From the NCBI GenBank assembly GCA_015068985.1, contig SVJL01000005.1, positions 1 to 53,784 of the forward strand: a DNA stretch of 53,784 nucleotides. Reading direction: 5' to 3'. Origin of the DNA: Oscillospiraceae bacterium (GTDB lineage: Bacteria > Bacillota > Clostridia > UMGS1810). Positions 41,780-50,478 of the stretch are shown here, piece after piece (within the stretch, counting starts at the first letter, position 1; every line of letters begins with the position of its first letter). Position numbers and translations under genes: made by a program. The notes under the pieces were generated by a model that did not search any database, had not been told where the DNA came from, and saw nothing but the letters and a program-made list of their open reading frames with translations.

Positions 41780-42658
41780 CTAAATTGTTCGATACGCCTC
41801 TATTTTATCAACCAGGTACTTTGCTGTTTTATACATAAAGCTCAGTGCTTCGGGAACAAAATTATCATCATATTTGATAAGATAGCAAACCGCTTCCAGC
41901 GTAAAATCGCCGCTATATTCAATATCTGCCATTGCCTTGCATATTTCATCCCAGTTCATTTTCATTGTGCAAGGAAGCTGATGGCTATCGCTGACAAAGT
42001 CGTTGTCGTGAATATGGGTGGTTGTTATATAATCCGGTCCCATAGCTCTCAGCATATCCTGCGGTTCTCTGCCGCTTAAGGCACTGTGACCAAAATCAAG
42101 ACAGCCGGTTACGTGCTTGCTGCCAACAGAATCGATGTATCTTTTAAATTCCACCGGGTCTGCACACACACCGTCACGCTTGTGTATGCCGTCAAGATCT
42201 GCCATAACCATATTTTCAATTGCAATTTTCACATCATAGTTTTCGGCACACACTGCAAGCTTTGAAAAAAAGTTCATATTTTTTTCAAACACTCTCTCCG
42301 GCTCAGTGGCAAATTTGGGATCCTGAATGGGATGAACAACAACATTTTTTGAACCGATAATGTGTGAAAATTCTATTGAACGGCAAATTCTGTCGATAGC
42401 GAACTGCAAATCGCCATTATAATAAGCCAGAACACTGCCGGTGATGGGAGCATGAGTCTGGCGAATTTCCACTCCGAAGCTCTCTGCCACATTGCGAAGA
42501 TGCTTGGCGTAATCCTTATAGGAGCTTTGCCACACCTCTGTTTCAACGGGGATATCGTCAAAGTCAACGCCGTCAAAGCCTGCCTTTGCAATCATTTCTA
42601 TTGATTTCTCTACCGAAAATCTTCGGTTGAGCCAGTGATTGGTTGTTACAATTTTCAT
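41780..42658 (-). CDS. Sugar phosphate isomerase/epimerase-like TIM-barrel protein
   Basis: 292 residues from MKIVTTNHWLNRRF with GGAGG upstream; the long frame starting at 42808 overlaps the esterase gene and is rejected. The AP-endonuclease-2-type TIM barrel is visible: GFDGVDFDDIPVE, VVVHPIQDPK, KIAIENMV, GCLDFGHSAL (metal-binding His/Asp) and TTHIHDNDFVSDSHQLP (metal His). Members are xylose isomerase-like enzymes such as tagatose/inosose epimerases. The substrate is unknown. It lies 37 bp downstream of the SLH-esterase gene in the same operon, suggesting use of a sugar released by that esterase's substrate. Confidence 0.87.
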   Translation of the reverse strand: MKIVTTNHWLNRRFSVEKSIEMIAKAGFDGVDFDDIPVETEVWQSSYKDYAKHLRNVAESFGVEIRQTHAPITGSVLAYYNGDLQFAIDRICRSIEFSHIIGSKNVVVHPIQDPKFATEPERVFEKNMNFFSKLAVCAENYDVKIAIENMVMADLDGIHKRDGVCADPVEFKRYIDSVGSKHVTGCLDFGHSALSGREPQDMLRAMGPDYITTTHIHDNDFVSDSHQLPCTMKMNWDEICKAMADIEYSGDFTLEAVCYLIKYDDNFVPEALSFMYKTAKYLVDKIEAYRTI

Positions 42659-42695
42659 ATTTACCTCCGCGGTGTGAATTGAATTTTTTTGTGCT

Positions 42696-44108
42696 TTAAA
42701 TCTCTTTGCCGTAAACCTGAGCTGAGCAATAGGTTCTGTATACGAGAAGTGTTGCCTGTTCACGGGTTGTATTTTGTTTTGGCATAATATTACCTTCATC
42801 GTCGCCAAGCATAATGCCTGATTCGCTCATAAAATCAACTGCTTCAACTGCCCATTCAGAAATCAAATCTTTATCGGGATGGTCAACTGAAAGTGTGGGC
42901 ATAGCTTCGGGTGCAATGAGCTTGTAGGCACGATAGAGCATTGTTGCCATTTCTTCTCGGGTGGCTTTGGCAGAGGGAGCAAATTCTGTGTTGGACACAC
43001 CGTTTACAACACCAACGGAATATGCATATTCAACGGCGTTGTTTTCGCAATCTGCAAATTCTGCCGTTCTTGATGCTTCAAGACTTTGCGGAAGAATGTT
43101 GACAACCATTTCGCAGAATTCCTCTCTTGTGATGTCTGCCTGATAGCTATCTGCAATTTGTTTGGGCATGATTCCTGATGCGTACGCAAGAGCCACTTCG
43201 CCCTTTGCCCAGTCACTTGCACCATCGGTTATGGGGTTGGTTTGAACAGCTTCTTCATTTTTATCTTCTTTGGTGTGACTGTAGAGCCACTGCAAAAGCT
43301 CGGGTTCAGCGTAGCCTTTTGTCCATGCATTGTGGATAGGGTCAAAATATGGTGTAAATTTTACTTCAGCACCAACTTCTGTGAGTGCCTTTACCATTGC
43401 AACTGTACCTGCCGATGAAACTGTGGGATCATGGAGCTGGTGGAAGGTCCACACAGGGATATTTTTGATAACATCTGCCTTTGATGTGTCGCCGGCACCG
43501 CCCATGGGAATTGCTGCAGCAAAGAGATCGGGATAACGCATAAGAAGATCCCAAGTGCCAAAACCGCCCATGGAAAGACCTGTTATGTACATTCTTGAGG
43601 AGTTAAGATTATATTTTTCCTGCATTTGTCCAATGAGCTCAACTACTGCTGTCATATACTGACTCTGAGGAATTTCGTCGAGCTTATAGGATGGGTCGGG
43701 CTTTACAGACCATGGTGTGTCTACCCATTGATATTCTTTCTGACACTGAGGAGCAACGATTATGAACTCCTTGCTTGAGTCTATAACCTCGCCATCATAT
43801 GTGACGGTTTCGCCGGTGATAATGCGGTTGATAAGCCCCGTGTTGGCAGACACCTGACTCTCATTTGTGTCGCCACGGTTGCCTGCACCATGGAGGAACA
43901 AAAGAAAAGAGTACTCTTTTTCGGCATTATAATCTGCCGGCACATAAAGCCTGTAGGGCAAAGCGGTGTTGACGCTTGAAACAAAGGTCTCTTTTGTCAT
44001 AACCTCTGCTGCCGGATTTTCGGTTTCCTCAGCACACACAACCAACATAGAAAGTGCCATACTTAACACTACAATTAAACTGAGCAAACTTAAAAATCTC
44101 TTTTTCAT
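42696..44108 (-). CDS. Secreted SLH-anchored alpha/beta-hydrolase (esterase)
   Basis: 470 residues. Signal peptide to about VVCAEE. Alpha/beta-hydrolase domain ~45-280 with the oxyanion HG in LLFLHGAGNRGD, the nucleophile in ITGLSMGGFGTWDL (about Ser184) and the His in DPIHNAWTKGY; this matches the poly-/acetylxylan-, feruloyl-esterase-like group. Three SLH domains (~300-465: SDWAKGEVALAYASGIM, AVEYAYSVGVVNG, ISEWAVEAVDFMSESGIM) hold it on the cell surface. It probably deacylates plant or host polysaccharide at the envelope. First gene of an operon with the isomerase, behind a TTGCAA-17-TAAAAT promoter and an AraC gene. Confidence 0.9.
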   Translation of the reverse strand: MKKRFLSLLSLIVVLSMALSMLVVCAEETENPAAEVMTKETFVSSVNTALPYRLYVPADYNAEKEYSFLLFLHGAGNRGDTNESQVSANTGLINRIITGETVTYDGEVIDSSKEFIIVAPQCQKEYQWVDTPWSVKPDPSYKLDEIPQSQYMTAVVELIGQMQEKYNLNSSRMYITGLSMGGFGTWDLLMRYPDLFAAAIPMGGAGDTSKADVIKNIPVWTFHQLHDPTVSSAGTVAMVKALTEVGAEVKFTPYFDPIHNAWTKGYAEPELLQWLYSHTKEDKNEEAVQTNPITDGASDWAKGEVALAYASGIMPKQIADSYQADITREEFCEMVVNILPQSLEASRTAEFADCENNAVEYAYSVGVVNGVSNTEFAPSAKATREEMATMLYRAYKLIAPEAMPTLSVDHPDKDLISEWAVEAVDFMSESGIMLGDDEGNIMPKQNTTREQATLLVYRTYCSAQVYGKEI

Positions 44109-44139
44109 TTTATTTCCTCCTCAAACTACTGTTTTAGAT

Positions 44140-44168
44140 ATTTTACATCATTATCATTTCTATTGCAA
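44140..44168 (-). promoter_or_regulatory. Promoter of the esterase-isomerase operon
   Basis: Minus strand TTGCAA (44163-44168), 17-bp spacer, TAAAAT (44140-44145). The spacer contains AATGATAAT, which also occurs in the dyad upstream of the AraC gene (45089-45108), so the adjacent AraC protein may bind here. Confidence 0.6.
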
Positions 44169-44187
44169 GAAGTTTTGACTTTCGCCT

Positions 44188-45012
44188 TTACTTTTTTATG
44201 TTTTTGCGAAAATCGGTCGGACTCATACCCATAACCCTTTTAAAGAACGTGCTGAAATAGTTCTGGTCGTTAAAGCCAAGAAGGAGTGCAGTTTCTTTAA
44301 CGCTTCTGCCATTATCAAGATATCCGCAGGCGATTCGGGCTCGAAGGCGGCTATAGTATTGCATAACGCTACAGCCTGTATACTTCACAAAAATCTTTTT
44401 AAGATATGCCGGACTTATAGAACACATTGCAGCAATATCGTCGATGCAATATCCGGCATCGGGAGAGTCCTCCATAATTTTAACTGCAGACGCAAAAATT
44501 TCTGCACTTCTGACACCTTTTCTTGCTGTTGTTTCCTGTTTATGAACAAGCGATAAGATTAGCAATTCAAGCTGCAAACGAATAAATTCAGCATCAATTT
44601 TGCCATTGGGCTTTACAGAAGAAACTTTTATCCCCTCTCTTTCAAAGCACTTGAAAGACATTTCGTAAACCTCTTCAAGTTTTTTGTGCGAAGAAGAGTC
44701 GAAATGGAAAACCCGTCCGTCAAGCTTTGGGAAAACCGAAGCATCAAAGCTGAGGACTATAACTGTGGGGTTAGTGTCAAATTCTGACCAGATTTTATGA
44801 AATTCATCCGGCTTGTGAATAACAGCCTGACCGCTTCCAAGCACAAAAATCTCATCTTCAGCCGTTATGCCCACTGTGCCGTCGGTAACAAAGACTATTT
44901 CCCAAAAGTTATGCTTTTCGCCTTTGAAAACATAATTCTTTTTAAAATCACTTTTAAAAAACGTGTGCAGGCTGTCTATACTTATTATTTTGCCCAAAGA
45001 GCATCCGTTCAT
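44188..45012 (-). CDS. AraC-family transcriptional regulator
   Basis: 274 residues from MNGCSLGKIISID, chosen because GAGGTG lies six bases upstream; the frame itself opens at 45078. The N-terminal cupin-like sensor (HNFWEIVFVTDGTVGI, SGQAVIHKPDEFHKIWS) is followed by two helix-turn-helices (YCIDDIAAMCSISPAYLKKIF and LGFNDQNYFSTFFKRVMGMSP). It is positioned before the esterase-isomerase operon on the same strand and divergent from the nucleotidyltransferase-kinase pair; control of the former is more likely. The upstream interval contains a 20-bp ATGATAA dyad. Confidence 0.88.
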   Translation of the reverse strand: MNGCSLGKIISIDSLHTFFKSDFKKNYVFKGEKHNFWEIVFVTDGTVGITAEDEIFVLGSGQAVIHKPDEFHKIWSEFDTNPTVIVLSFDASVFPKLDGRVFHFDSSSHKKLEEVYEMSFKCFEREGIKVSSVKPNGKIDAEFIRLQLELLILSLVHKQETTARKGVRSAEIFASAVKIMEDSPDAGYCIDDIAAMCSISPAYLKKIFVKYTGCSVMQYYSRLRARIACGYLDNGRSVKETALLLGFNDQNYFSTFFKRVMGMSPTDFRKNIKK

Positions 45013-45088
45013 CGCATACACCTCAGTATCTAAATTGAAAGATTTTGTATCTGATTTTATATATACTTTATATGTCAATTATAATATA

Positions 45089-45108
45089 ATGATAATATAT
45101 TTTATCAT
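45089..45108. promoter_or_regulatory. ATGATAA dyad, possible operator
   Basis: ATGATAA and TTATCAT separated by 6 bp, in the divergent interval between the AraC gene and the nucleotidyltransferase gene. AATGATAAT recurs in the esterase promoter. Function is inferred only from position and recurrence. Confidence 0.4.
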
Positions 45109-45172
45109 CGGTGTCAACTGAACACACAGTTTTTACAAGAAAATATCAAAAAATTTTACAGGAGATGCAATT

Positions 45173-46018
45173 ATGGATACAACATTATTGGTTATGGCAG
45201 CCGGTATGGGTTCACGCTTTGGCGGTCTTAAACAGATTGAGCCTATGGGCAAAAACGGAGAAATAATTCTTGATTTTTCGGTGTATGACGCAATTAAAGC
45301 CGGATTCAACAAAGCAGTGTTTATAATCAAAAAAGAAATTGAACACGATTTCAGAGAAGCTGCCGGAAAACGAATTGAAAAAATGATTGACACAGAATAT
45401 GTTTTTCAGCAAATAGACAGTATGCTTCCAAACGGTTTTGAAGTGCCCGATTGCCGTGTTAAACCATGGGGAACAGGTCACGCAGTGCTTTGTGCTAAAG
45501 ACGCTGTTAAAACCCCCTTTGCCGCAATAAATGCCGACGACTTCTACGGCAGAAAATCATTTGAGCTTATTCACGATGCTCTTGTATCAGGCAGTGAAAT
45601 TTGCATGGCCGGTTTCCGCCTTGGCAACACACTCACCGAAAACGGCACAGTTAGCCGCGGAATTTGCGAAATAGAAAATAACACCTTAAAATCTGTTACA
45701 GAACACACCGCTCTCGACAGAAACTGCGGCTTCCCTATGGACACTGTTGTGTCGATGAATATGTGGGGATTCAATCCCAAGTTTTTTGCTGAGCTTGAAT
45801 CCAGATTTTCAGGATTCCTTTCAAATCTTTCAAACCCCGAAAAAGAAGAGTTCTTCCTTCCTTTTGTTGTTGATGACCTCATAAAGAACAACGGTCAGAA
45901 GGTTGATGCATACATATCGGACGATAAGTGGTATGGTGTGACATATAAAGAAGACACCCCCACTGTTAAGGCAGCACTTCAAAAACTTATGGAAGAAGGT
46001 TACTATGATGGAATATAA
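45173..46018 (+). CDS. Sugar nucleotidyltransferase
   Basis: 281 residues; AGGAG precedes the ATG. The nucleotide-binding signature is LVMAAGMGSRFGGLKQIEPMG, with KPWGTGHAVLCA and the metal/sugar motif INADDFYG downstream, all typical of the NDP-sugar pyrophosphorylase family. Its stop overlaps the start of the HexNAc-kinase-like gene by 14 bp, so the two enzymes probably act in sequence: kinase forms hexosamine-1-phosphate, transferase activates it to an NDP sugar. The nucleotide and sugar preference cannot be read from sequence. Confidence 0.88.
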   Translation: MDTTLLVMAAGMGSRFGGLKQIEPMGKNGEIILDFSVYDAIKAGFNKAVFIIKKEIEHDFREAAGKRIEKMIDTEYVFQQIDSMLPNGFEVPDCRVKPWGTGHAVLCAKDAVKTPFAAINADDFYGRKSFELIHDALVSGSEICMAGFRLGNTLTENGTVSRGICEIENNTLKSVTEHTALDRNCGFPMDTVVSMNMWGFNPKFFAELESRFSGFLSNLSNPEKEEFFLPFVVDDLIKNNGQKVDAYISDDKWYGVTYKEDTPTVKAALQKLMEEGYYDGI

Positions 46019-47090
46019 AGTTAATCCTATGGACGAGGTAATGAATGCATTTGAAATTGAATTTACTGTTGACCCCTACGGTGACGGTCACATAAACGAC
46101 ACCTACATTGCCGACTCCCGTCCAAAATATATTCTTCAGAGAATTAACACCTCAATTTTTACCAATCCCCAAAAGCTTATGGAGAACATTGAAGGTGTAA
46201 CAAAGCATCTTGGAAAAATTATTAAGGAAAATGGCGGCAACCCCGACAGAGAAACCCTCACCGTTATTAAAACCAAAGATGGAAAGCTATTTTATAAAGC
46301 ATCTGACGGCAGCTGCTACAGAATGTACAAATTCATTGACCACACAATTTCTCTTAATCTGCCTGAGAACCCCCATCAGTTTGAATCTTCGGCAAAAGCA
46401 TTCGGACGTTTTCAGAATATGCTTGCAGATTTTGACGCCAACTCTCTTTACGAAACAATTCCTGATTTTCACAACACTCCCAAAAGAACCGATGCTTTGA
46501 AAAAAGCTATGGCCGACAATGTTGCAGGAAGAAAAGATGAAGTCCAGGACATCTACAACAAATATCTTGAATACGAAAATGACTGTGCAACAATAACCCT
46601 TGATCTTGAATCGGGTGCTATTCCTAAAAGAGTTACTCACAATGACACAAAGCTCAACAACGTGCTTTTTGATGCAACAACCAAAGAGGGTATTTGTGTT
46701 ATTGACCTCGACACCGTAATGCCGGGCTCACTTCTCTTTGACTACGGCGATTCGCTTCGTTTTGGTGCTTCAACCGCTGCAGAGGATGAGGCAGACCTCG
46801 ACAAGGTGTGGTTTGATCTTGAATATTTTGAAAGCTACACAAGAGGTTTTCTTTCGGAGCTCAAAGACAAAATAACAGCAAGAGAGGTTGAGCTTCTTCC
46901 CGTGTCTGCACTCACTATGACCTACGAGTGCGGCATTCGCTTCCTCACAGATTATCTCAACGGCGACACATACTTCAAGATTCACTATCCTGACCAGAAC
47001 CTTGTGAGAGCTAAAAACCACCTTAAGCTTTGCCAGGACATTGCATCGAAGCTTGAAGAAATGAAAAAAATTGTTGCAAAATATGTGTGA
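46005..47090 (+). CDS. nahK: N-acetylhexosamine 1-kinase-like phosphotransferase
   Basis: 361 residues, the length of Bifidobacterium NahK (LnpB), and close to it along its whole length as I recall it: PYGDGHINDTYI, YILQRINTSIF, YRMYKFIDHTIS, the catalytic loop RVTHNDTKLNNVL, the metal motif IDLDTVMPGSLLFDYGD, and RFGASTAAEDEADL. Fold is aminoglycoside-phosphotransferase-like. NahK phosphorylates GlcNAc/GalNAc at C1 using ATP. In bifidobacteria it serves the lacto-N-biose/galacto-N-biose pathway; no GNB/LNB phosphorylase is encoded here, so the substrate source is unknown. Translationally coupled to the nucleotidyltransferase gene (ATG pair within its stop). Confidence 0.85.
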   Translation: MMEYKVNPMDEVMNAFEIEFTVDPYGDGHINDTYIADSRPKYILQRINTSIFTNPQKLMENIEGVTKHLGKIIKENGGNPDRETLTVIKTKDGKLFYKASDGSCYRMYKFIDHTISLNLPENPHQFESSAKAFGRFQNMLADFDANSLYETIPDFHNTPKRTDALKKAMADNVAGRKDEVQDIYNKYLEYENDCATITLDLESGAIPKRVTHNDTKLNNVLFDATTKEGICVIDLDTVMPGSLLFDYGDSLRFGASTAAEDEADLDKVWFDLEYFESYTRGFLSELKDKITAREVELLPVSALTMTYECGIRFLTDYLNGDTYFKIHYPDQNLVRAKNHLKLCQDIASKLEEMKKIVAKYV

Positions 47091-47133
47091 TTTTAAGCTC
47101 AACGAAATCTTATTTTTTCAACATCTTATGACA

Positions 47134-47163
47134 GTATAGAAAAACAAACCTTCGGGAAAGATT
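47134..47163 (+). promoter_or_regulatory. Possible sigma-F/G-type promoter of sigG
   Basis: GTATA (47134-47138), 15 bp, then GGGAAAGATT (47154-47163), partly matching the forespore pattern GYATA-N15-GGnnAnAnT. Two positions of the -10 deviate. An 8-bp hairpin (AAGATTTT / AAAATCTT, 47158-47183) follows before the ribosome site GGGGG. Confidence 0.35.
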
Positions 47164-47199
47164 TTATTATAAAACAAAATCTTACTCGGGGGTTTTTTT

Positions 47200-47970
47200 A
47201 TGATAAACAAGGTAGAAATTTGCGGAGTAAACACATCTAAACTTCCGGTGCTTTCAAACGATGAAAAGCTTGCACTGTTTGACCGTATAAAAAAAGGGGA
47301 TAAAGAAGCAAGAAGCGAATTTATAAACGGAAATTTAAGACTTGTGCTGTCTGTTATACAAAAGTTTTCGGGCAGAGGTGAGAATGCAGACGACCTTTTT
47401 CAGGTGGGCTGCATCGGACTTATGAAATCGGTCGACAATTTTGATCTTAGTCAGAACGTGAAATTTTCGACCTATGCAGTGCCTATGATAATTGGTGAAA
47501 TAAGAAGATACCTGAGAGACAACAACTCCATAAGAGTGAGCCGCTCACTCCGTGACACAGCCTACAAAGCCCTTGGTGCAAAAGAGAGACTTATGGCAAA
47601 AAACGAGAGTGAACCAACCATTGATGAAATTGCAAAAGAGCTTGGCATGGAAAAGGAAGATGTTGTTTTTGCTCTGGATGCAATTCAGGAGCCTGTGTCG
47701 CTTTTTGAGCCGGTATATAACGACGGTACCGATGCAATTTTTGTTATGGATCAGCTAAGCGACGAAAAAAGCATTGACGAGAACTGGCTTGAAGAAATAT
47801 CGCTTAAAGAGGCAATGAGAAAGCTTTCGGGCAGAGAAAAACACATTATTAATCTGCGATTCTACAAAGGCAGAACTCAGATGGAAGTGGCAAAAGAGCT
47901 GGGCATTAGTCAGGCACAGGTGTCGCGATTAGAAAAAAGTGCACTTGGTCATATGAAAAAGAATATGTGA
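47200..47970 (+). CDS. sigG: Forespore RNA polymerase sigma factor SigG
   Basis: 256 residues, normal length. The N-terminal motif VEICGVNTSKLPVLSNDEK is diagnostic of SigG and sets it apart from SigF. Region 2 (NGNLRLVLSVIQKFSGRGE, DDLFQVGCIGLMKSVDNFDL, KFSTYAVPMIIGEIRRYLR), region 3 (IRVSRSLRDTAYKALGAKE) and region 4 (RTQMEVAKELGISQAQVSRLEK) are complete. It drives late forespore transcription after engulfment and shows that the organism forms endospores. In B. subtilis the gene follows spoIIGA-sigE; here it stands alone after the HexNAc kinase gene. GGGGG is seven bases before the start. Confidence 0.95.
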   Translation: MINKVEICGVNTSKLPVLSNDEKLALFDRIKKGDKEARSEFINGNLRLVLSVIQKFSGRGENADDLFQVGCIGLMKSVDNFDLSQNVKFSTYAVPMIIGEIRRYLRDNNSIRVSRSLRDTAYKALGAKERLMAKNESEPTIDEIAKELGMEKEDVVFALDAIQEPVSLFEPVYNDGTDAIFVMDQLSDEKSIDENWLEEISLKEAMRKLSGREKHIINLRFYKGRTQMEVAKELGISQAQVSRLEKSALGHMKKNM

Positions 47971-48016
47971 TAGCTTTGTCTTTATATTCAATAAATTGCA
48001 TGGCAGAAAAACACTA

Positions 48017-48574
48017 TAATGGATGCTGTGAAGGAATAATTTAATATCATTTTGCAAGCAATCCGCCAAACATATGCATTTCTTCGCTCATTTGTGCTTA
48101 TTTTGCCTTCGGCATTTTAAAAATCTGCACTTTTTGCCGACCAAAAATTAAACTCCGGCTGTCAGCCGTCGAACAGAATTTTCTAAATCAATGCAGTGAA
48201 GCGGGATTTAATTCTGCATTGATTTTCGGCAAAAAATTTGCTTTTTAAAACCGATAAGCAATGCCGCTTCGAAAAGCATATTTTGGCTGATTAGTGCACA
48301 AATTAAAGTTTTGCACAAACCTAAAGGTCGTTTAGGTTCTCGAAGCAACCTATGAGTACGGTTTAAAAATCACATTTTTCCAATATGCACCTTGCAACAT
48401 CAAATACCGCTGCCGGTTGCAAGGTGCAAGCCGCACTTCATTTGAGTAATGAGTGTGCGGCGGTATTGAAAGAAAAATGTAATTTTTAAACAGGAAGTAC
48501 TCATCCAGTTGCGTAGAGAATCTAAACGAACTTTGAATGATAAATATCAAATTCTACCTTCATATCATTCATCA
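48017..48574. mobile_element. 558-bp foldback-rich element, left copy
   Basis: Terminal repeat GGATGCTGTGAAGGAA (48021 on); its other end (to 48574) is degenerate. TA flanks both sides (48015-48016, 48575-48576). There is no convincing open frame. The interior is a chain of inverted repeats: a diverged arm pair at ~48070-48140/48222-48295 enclosing a perfect 12-bp stem (48185-48196 with 48214-48225), and a second arm pair at ~48324-48385/48462-48532 enclosing a perfect 13-bp stem (48386-48398 with 48416-48428) and a CCGCAC/GTGCGG stem (48430-48461). It is an inverted copy of 52657-53483. With ~40 bp either side it fills the 750-bp gap between sigG and the PurF-like gene. Confidence 0.8.
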
Positions 48575-48651
48575 TAGTATAAATTTGTTACACATATAAA
48601 GCTTTGCAAAACAAATTTAACCGACAAATCGACAGTATTGCACAAGGAATA

Positions 48652-48680
48652 TTGACTAATATTTCATTACGTGATATACT
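48652..48680 (+). promoter_or_regulatory. Sigma-A promoter of the PurF-like gene
   Basis: TTGACT (48652-48657), 17-bp spacer, TATACT (48675-48680), 41 bp before the start. Confidence 0.75.
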
Positions 48681-48721
48681 AAATTCGTGCATTTAATCAA
48701 CTATGTTGGAGGTATTATACT

Positions 48722-50146
48722 ATGGGCGGATTTTTTGGAGTTGTGTGTAAACACGATGCAGTGTCGGACGTGTTTTTCGGAACCGACTATCACTCACATC
48801 TGGGCACAAGACGAGGCGGTATGGCGGCCTATGATGAACAATTGGGTCTGCAAAGAGAAATTCATAATATACAAAACTCGCCTTTCAGAACAAAATTTGA
48901 CGATGTGTCGGAAAATATGCAAGGTCATGCGGCAATTGGTTGCATAAGTGACTATGACCCACAACCGCTTATGATACGCTCAAGCCTTGGTACATATGCA
49001 ATTTGCGTCATTGGCAAAATCAACAATGCCGGCACAATTATAGACCAATATCTTTCATTCACCCATGGTCACTTCAACACTATGAACGGAGGTCTTATTA
49101 ATTCTACCGAAATTGTTGCAGCTCTTATGGGTCAGAAAAGTACAATTGAAGATGGTATTCGATTTGCTCAAGAAACTATTGACGGTACAGCGTCTATTCT
49201 CATTTTAAAGGATGACGGTTCAATTATTGCCGCCCGCGACCGCTTAGGCAGACTTCCTGTGCTCATTGGAAAATGCGAAGACGGATACTGCGTAACCTTT
49301 GAATCATTTGCTGCCCATAAGCTTGGATATGATATTGAAAAAGAACTTGGACCGGGCGAAATTGTTCGTCTGACATCAGACAAAATGGAGCAACTGGCAA
49401 AACCTCTTAAAGACATGAGAATTTGTGCATTTTTGTGGTCATATTACGGTTATCCAACCTCCACATACGAAGGCATAAACGTTGAAGTTATGAGAAATCG
49501 CAACGGCGGGATTATGGCCGAATCGGATATGGAAAACAAAAATGCTGAAGACATTGACTATGTTGGAGGCGTTCCGGATTCAGGCACACCTCACGCAATT
49601 GGTTATGCAAACAAATGCCACATTCCATTTGCACGTCCGTTTATAAAATACACTCCAACCTGGGCAAGAAGCTTCACCCCTACTCATCAAAACGAAAGAA
49701 ACAAAATTGCTAAAATGAAGCAAATTGCCGTGCACGACCTGATTCAAGACAAAAACCTTCTTTTTGTTGACGACTCTATTGTGAGAGGAACTCAGCTTAA
49801 AGAGACAGTTGATTTTCTGTATGATAATGGTGCAAAATCAGTTCATATGCGTTCAGCATGCCCACCAATAATGTATAGCTGCAAGTATCTCAACTTTTCA
49901 AGAGGCACAAGCGAAATGGAACTCATAACCCGAAAAACTATTATGGAGCTCGAGGGCGAAGAAGGCTTTAAGCACATTGAAGAATATAGCGACGGCACAA
50001 CCGAAAGAGGTAAGAACTTAAGAAAAGCTATTTGCGAAAAGCTTCACTTCAAATCTCTTGAATTTCAGTCTATTGATGGTATTGTTAAGGCTATTGGCAT
50101 CGACAAATGCAAGCTTTGCACATACTGCTGGGATGGTAGAGAATAA
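48722..50146 (+). CDS. PurF-like amidophosphoribosyltransferase homologue lacking the N-terminal cysteine
   Basis: 474 residues, GGAGG nine bases before the ATG. The N-terminal half has the Ntn-glutaminase fold of PurF (HLGTRRGGMAAYDE, INSTEIVAALM, DGTASILILKDDG, RDRLGRLPVLIG); the C-terminal half has the PRPP site LLFVDDSIVRGTQLKETV (~347-365) and the Cys-rich end KLCTYCWDG. In PurF the residue after Met is the catalytic Cys of MCG; here it reads MGGFFG, so glutamine hydrolysis by the usual mechanism is not possible. It may use free ammonia, another amine, or have a regulatory role. It is followed 24 bp later by a small membrane protein gene, not by purine genes. Confidence 0.82.
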   Translation: MGGFFGVVCKHDAVSDVFFGTDYHSHLGTRRGGMAAYDEQLGLQREIHNIQNSPFRTKFDDVSENMQGHAAIGCISDYDPQPLMIRSSLGTYAICVIGKINNAGTIIDQYLSFTHGHFNTMNGGLINSTEIVAALMGQKSTIEDGIRFAQETIDGTASILILKDDGSIIAARDRLGRLPVLIGKCEDGYCVTFESFAAHKLGYDIEKELGPGEIVRLTSDKMEQLAKPLKDMRICAFLWSYYGYPTSTYEGINVEVMRNRNGGIMAESDMENKNAEDIDYVGGVPDSGTPHAIGYANKCHIPFARPFIKYTPTWARSFTPTHQNERNKIAKMKQIAVHDLIQDKNLLFVDDSIVRGTQLKETVDFLYDNGAKSVHMRSACPPIMYSCKYLNFSRGTSEMELITRKTIMELEGEEGFKHIEEYSDGTTERGKNLRKAICEKLHFKSLEFQSIDGIVKAIGIDKCKLCTYCWDGRE

Positions 50147-50170
50147 TATAACACAAAGGAGAAGATAAAA

Positions 50171-50470
50171 ATGGCAGAAATTTTAGAAACAATAATGATT
50201 GTGAGCTTTGGTCTTTCATGGCCGATGAATGTTATGAAATCGTATAAGGCAAGAACAACAAAAGGAAAAAGCCTTGCGTTTTTGTGCCTCATACTTTTTG
50301 GCTACATAGCAGGTATTACTTCAAAATTCATAAACCCAGTGTATATGGAAAATATTGGTGAAAACTGGTATGTTGTGTTTTTCTATATTCTCAATTTTAT
50401 TATGGTAGGCATCGATCTTATTCTCTACATCCGCAACTACAAGCTTGACAAGAAAAACGGACTTTTATAA
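50171..50470 (+). CDS. Small membrane protein, SemiSWEET/PQ-loop-like
   Basis: 99 residues with AGGAG before the start and three predicted helices (~5-20, ~36-54, ~66-87). The loop SWPMNVMKSYKARTTKGKS resembles the conserved proline loop of the SemiSWEET/PQ-loop group, which form dimers that carry sugars passively. Length and three-helix layout fit a SemiSWEET; the substrate, if any, is unknown. Second gene of an operon with the PurF-like gene. Confidence 0.65.
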   Translation: MAEILETIMIVSFGLSWPMNVMKSYKARTTKGKSLAFLCLILFGYIAGITSKFINPVYMENIGENWYVVFFYILNFIMVGIDLILYIRNYKLDKKNGLL

Positions 50471-50478
50471 TAAACGCA

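Noticed and set aside
48350-48550. 66-codon frame inside the left foldback element
   Set aside because: No ribosome site, frame not conserved in the right copy, and the sequence is dominated by inverted repeats.
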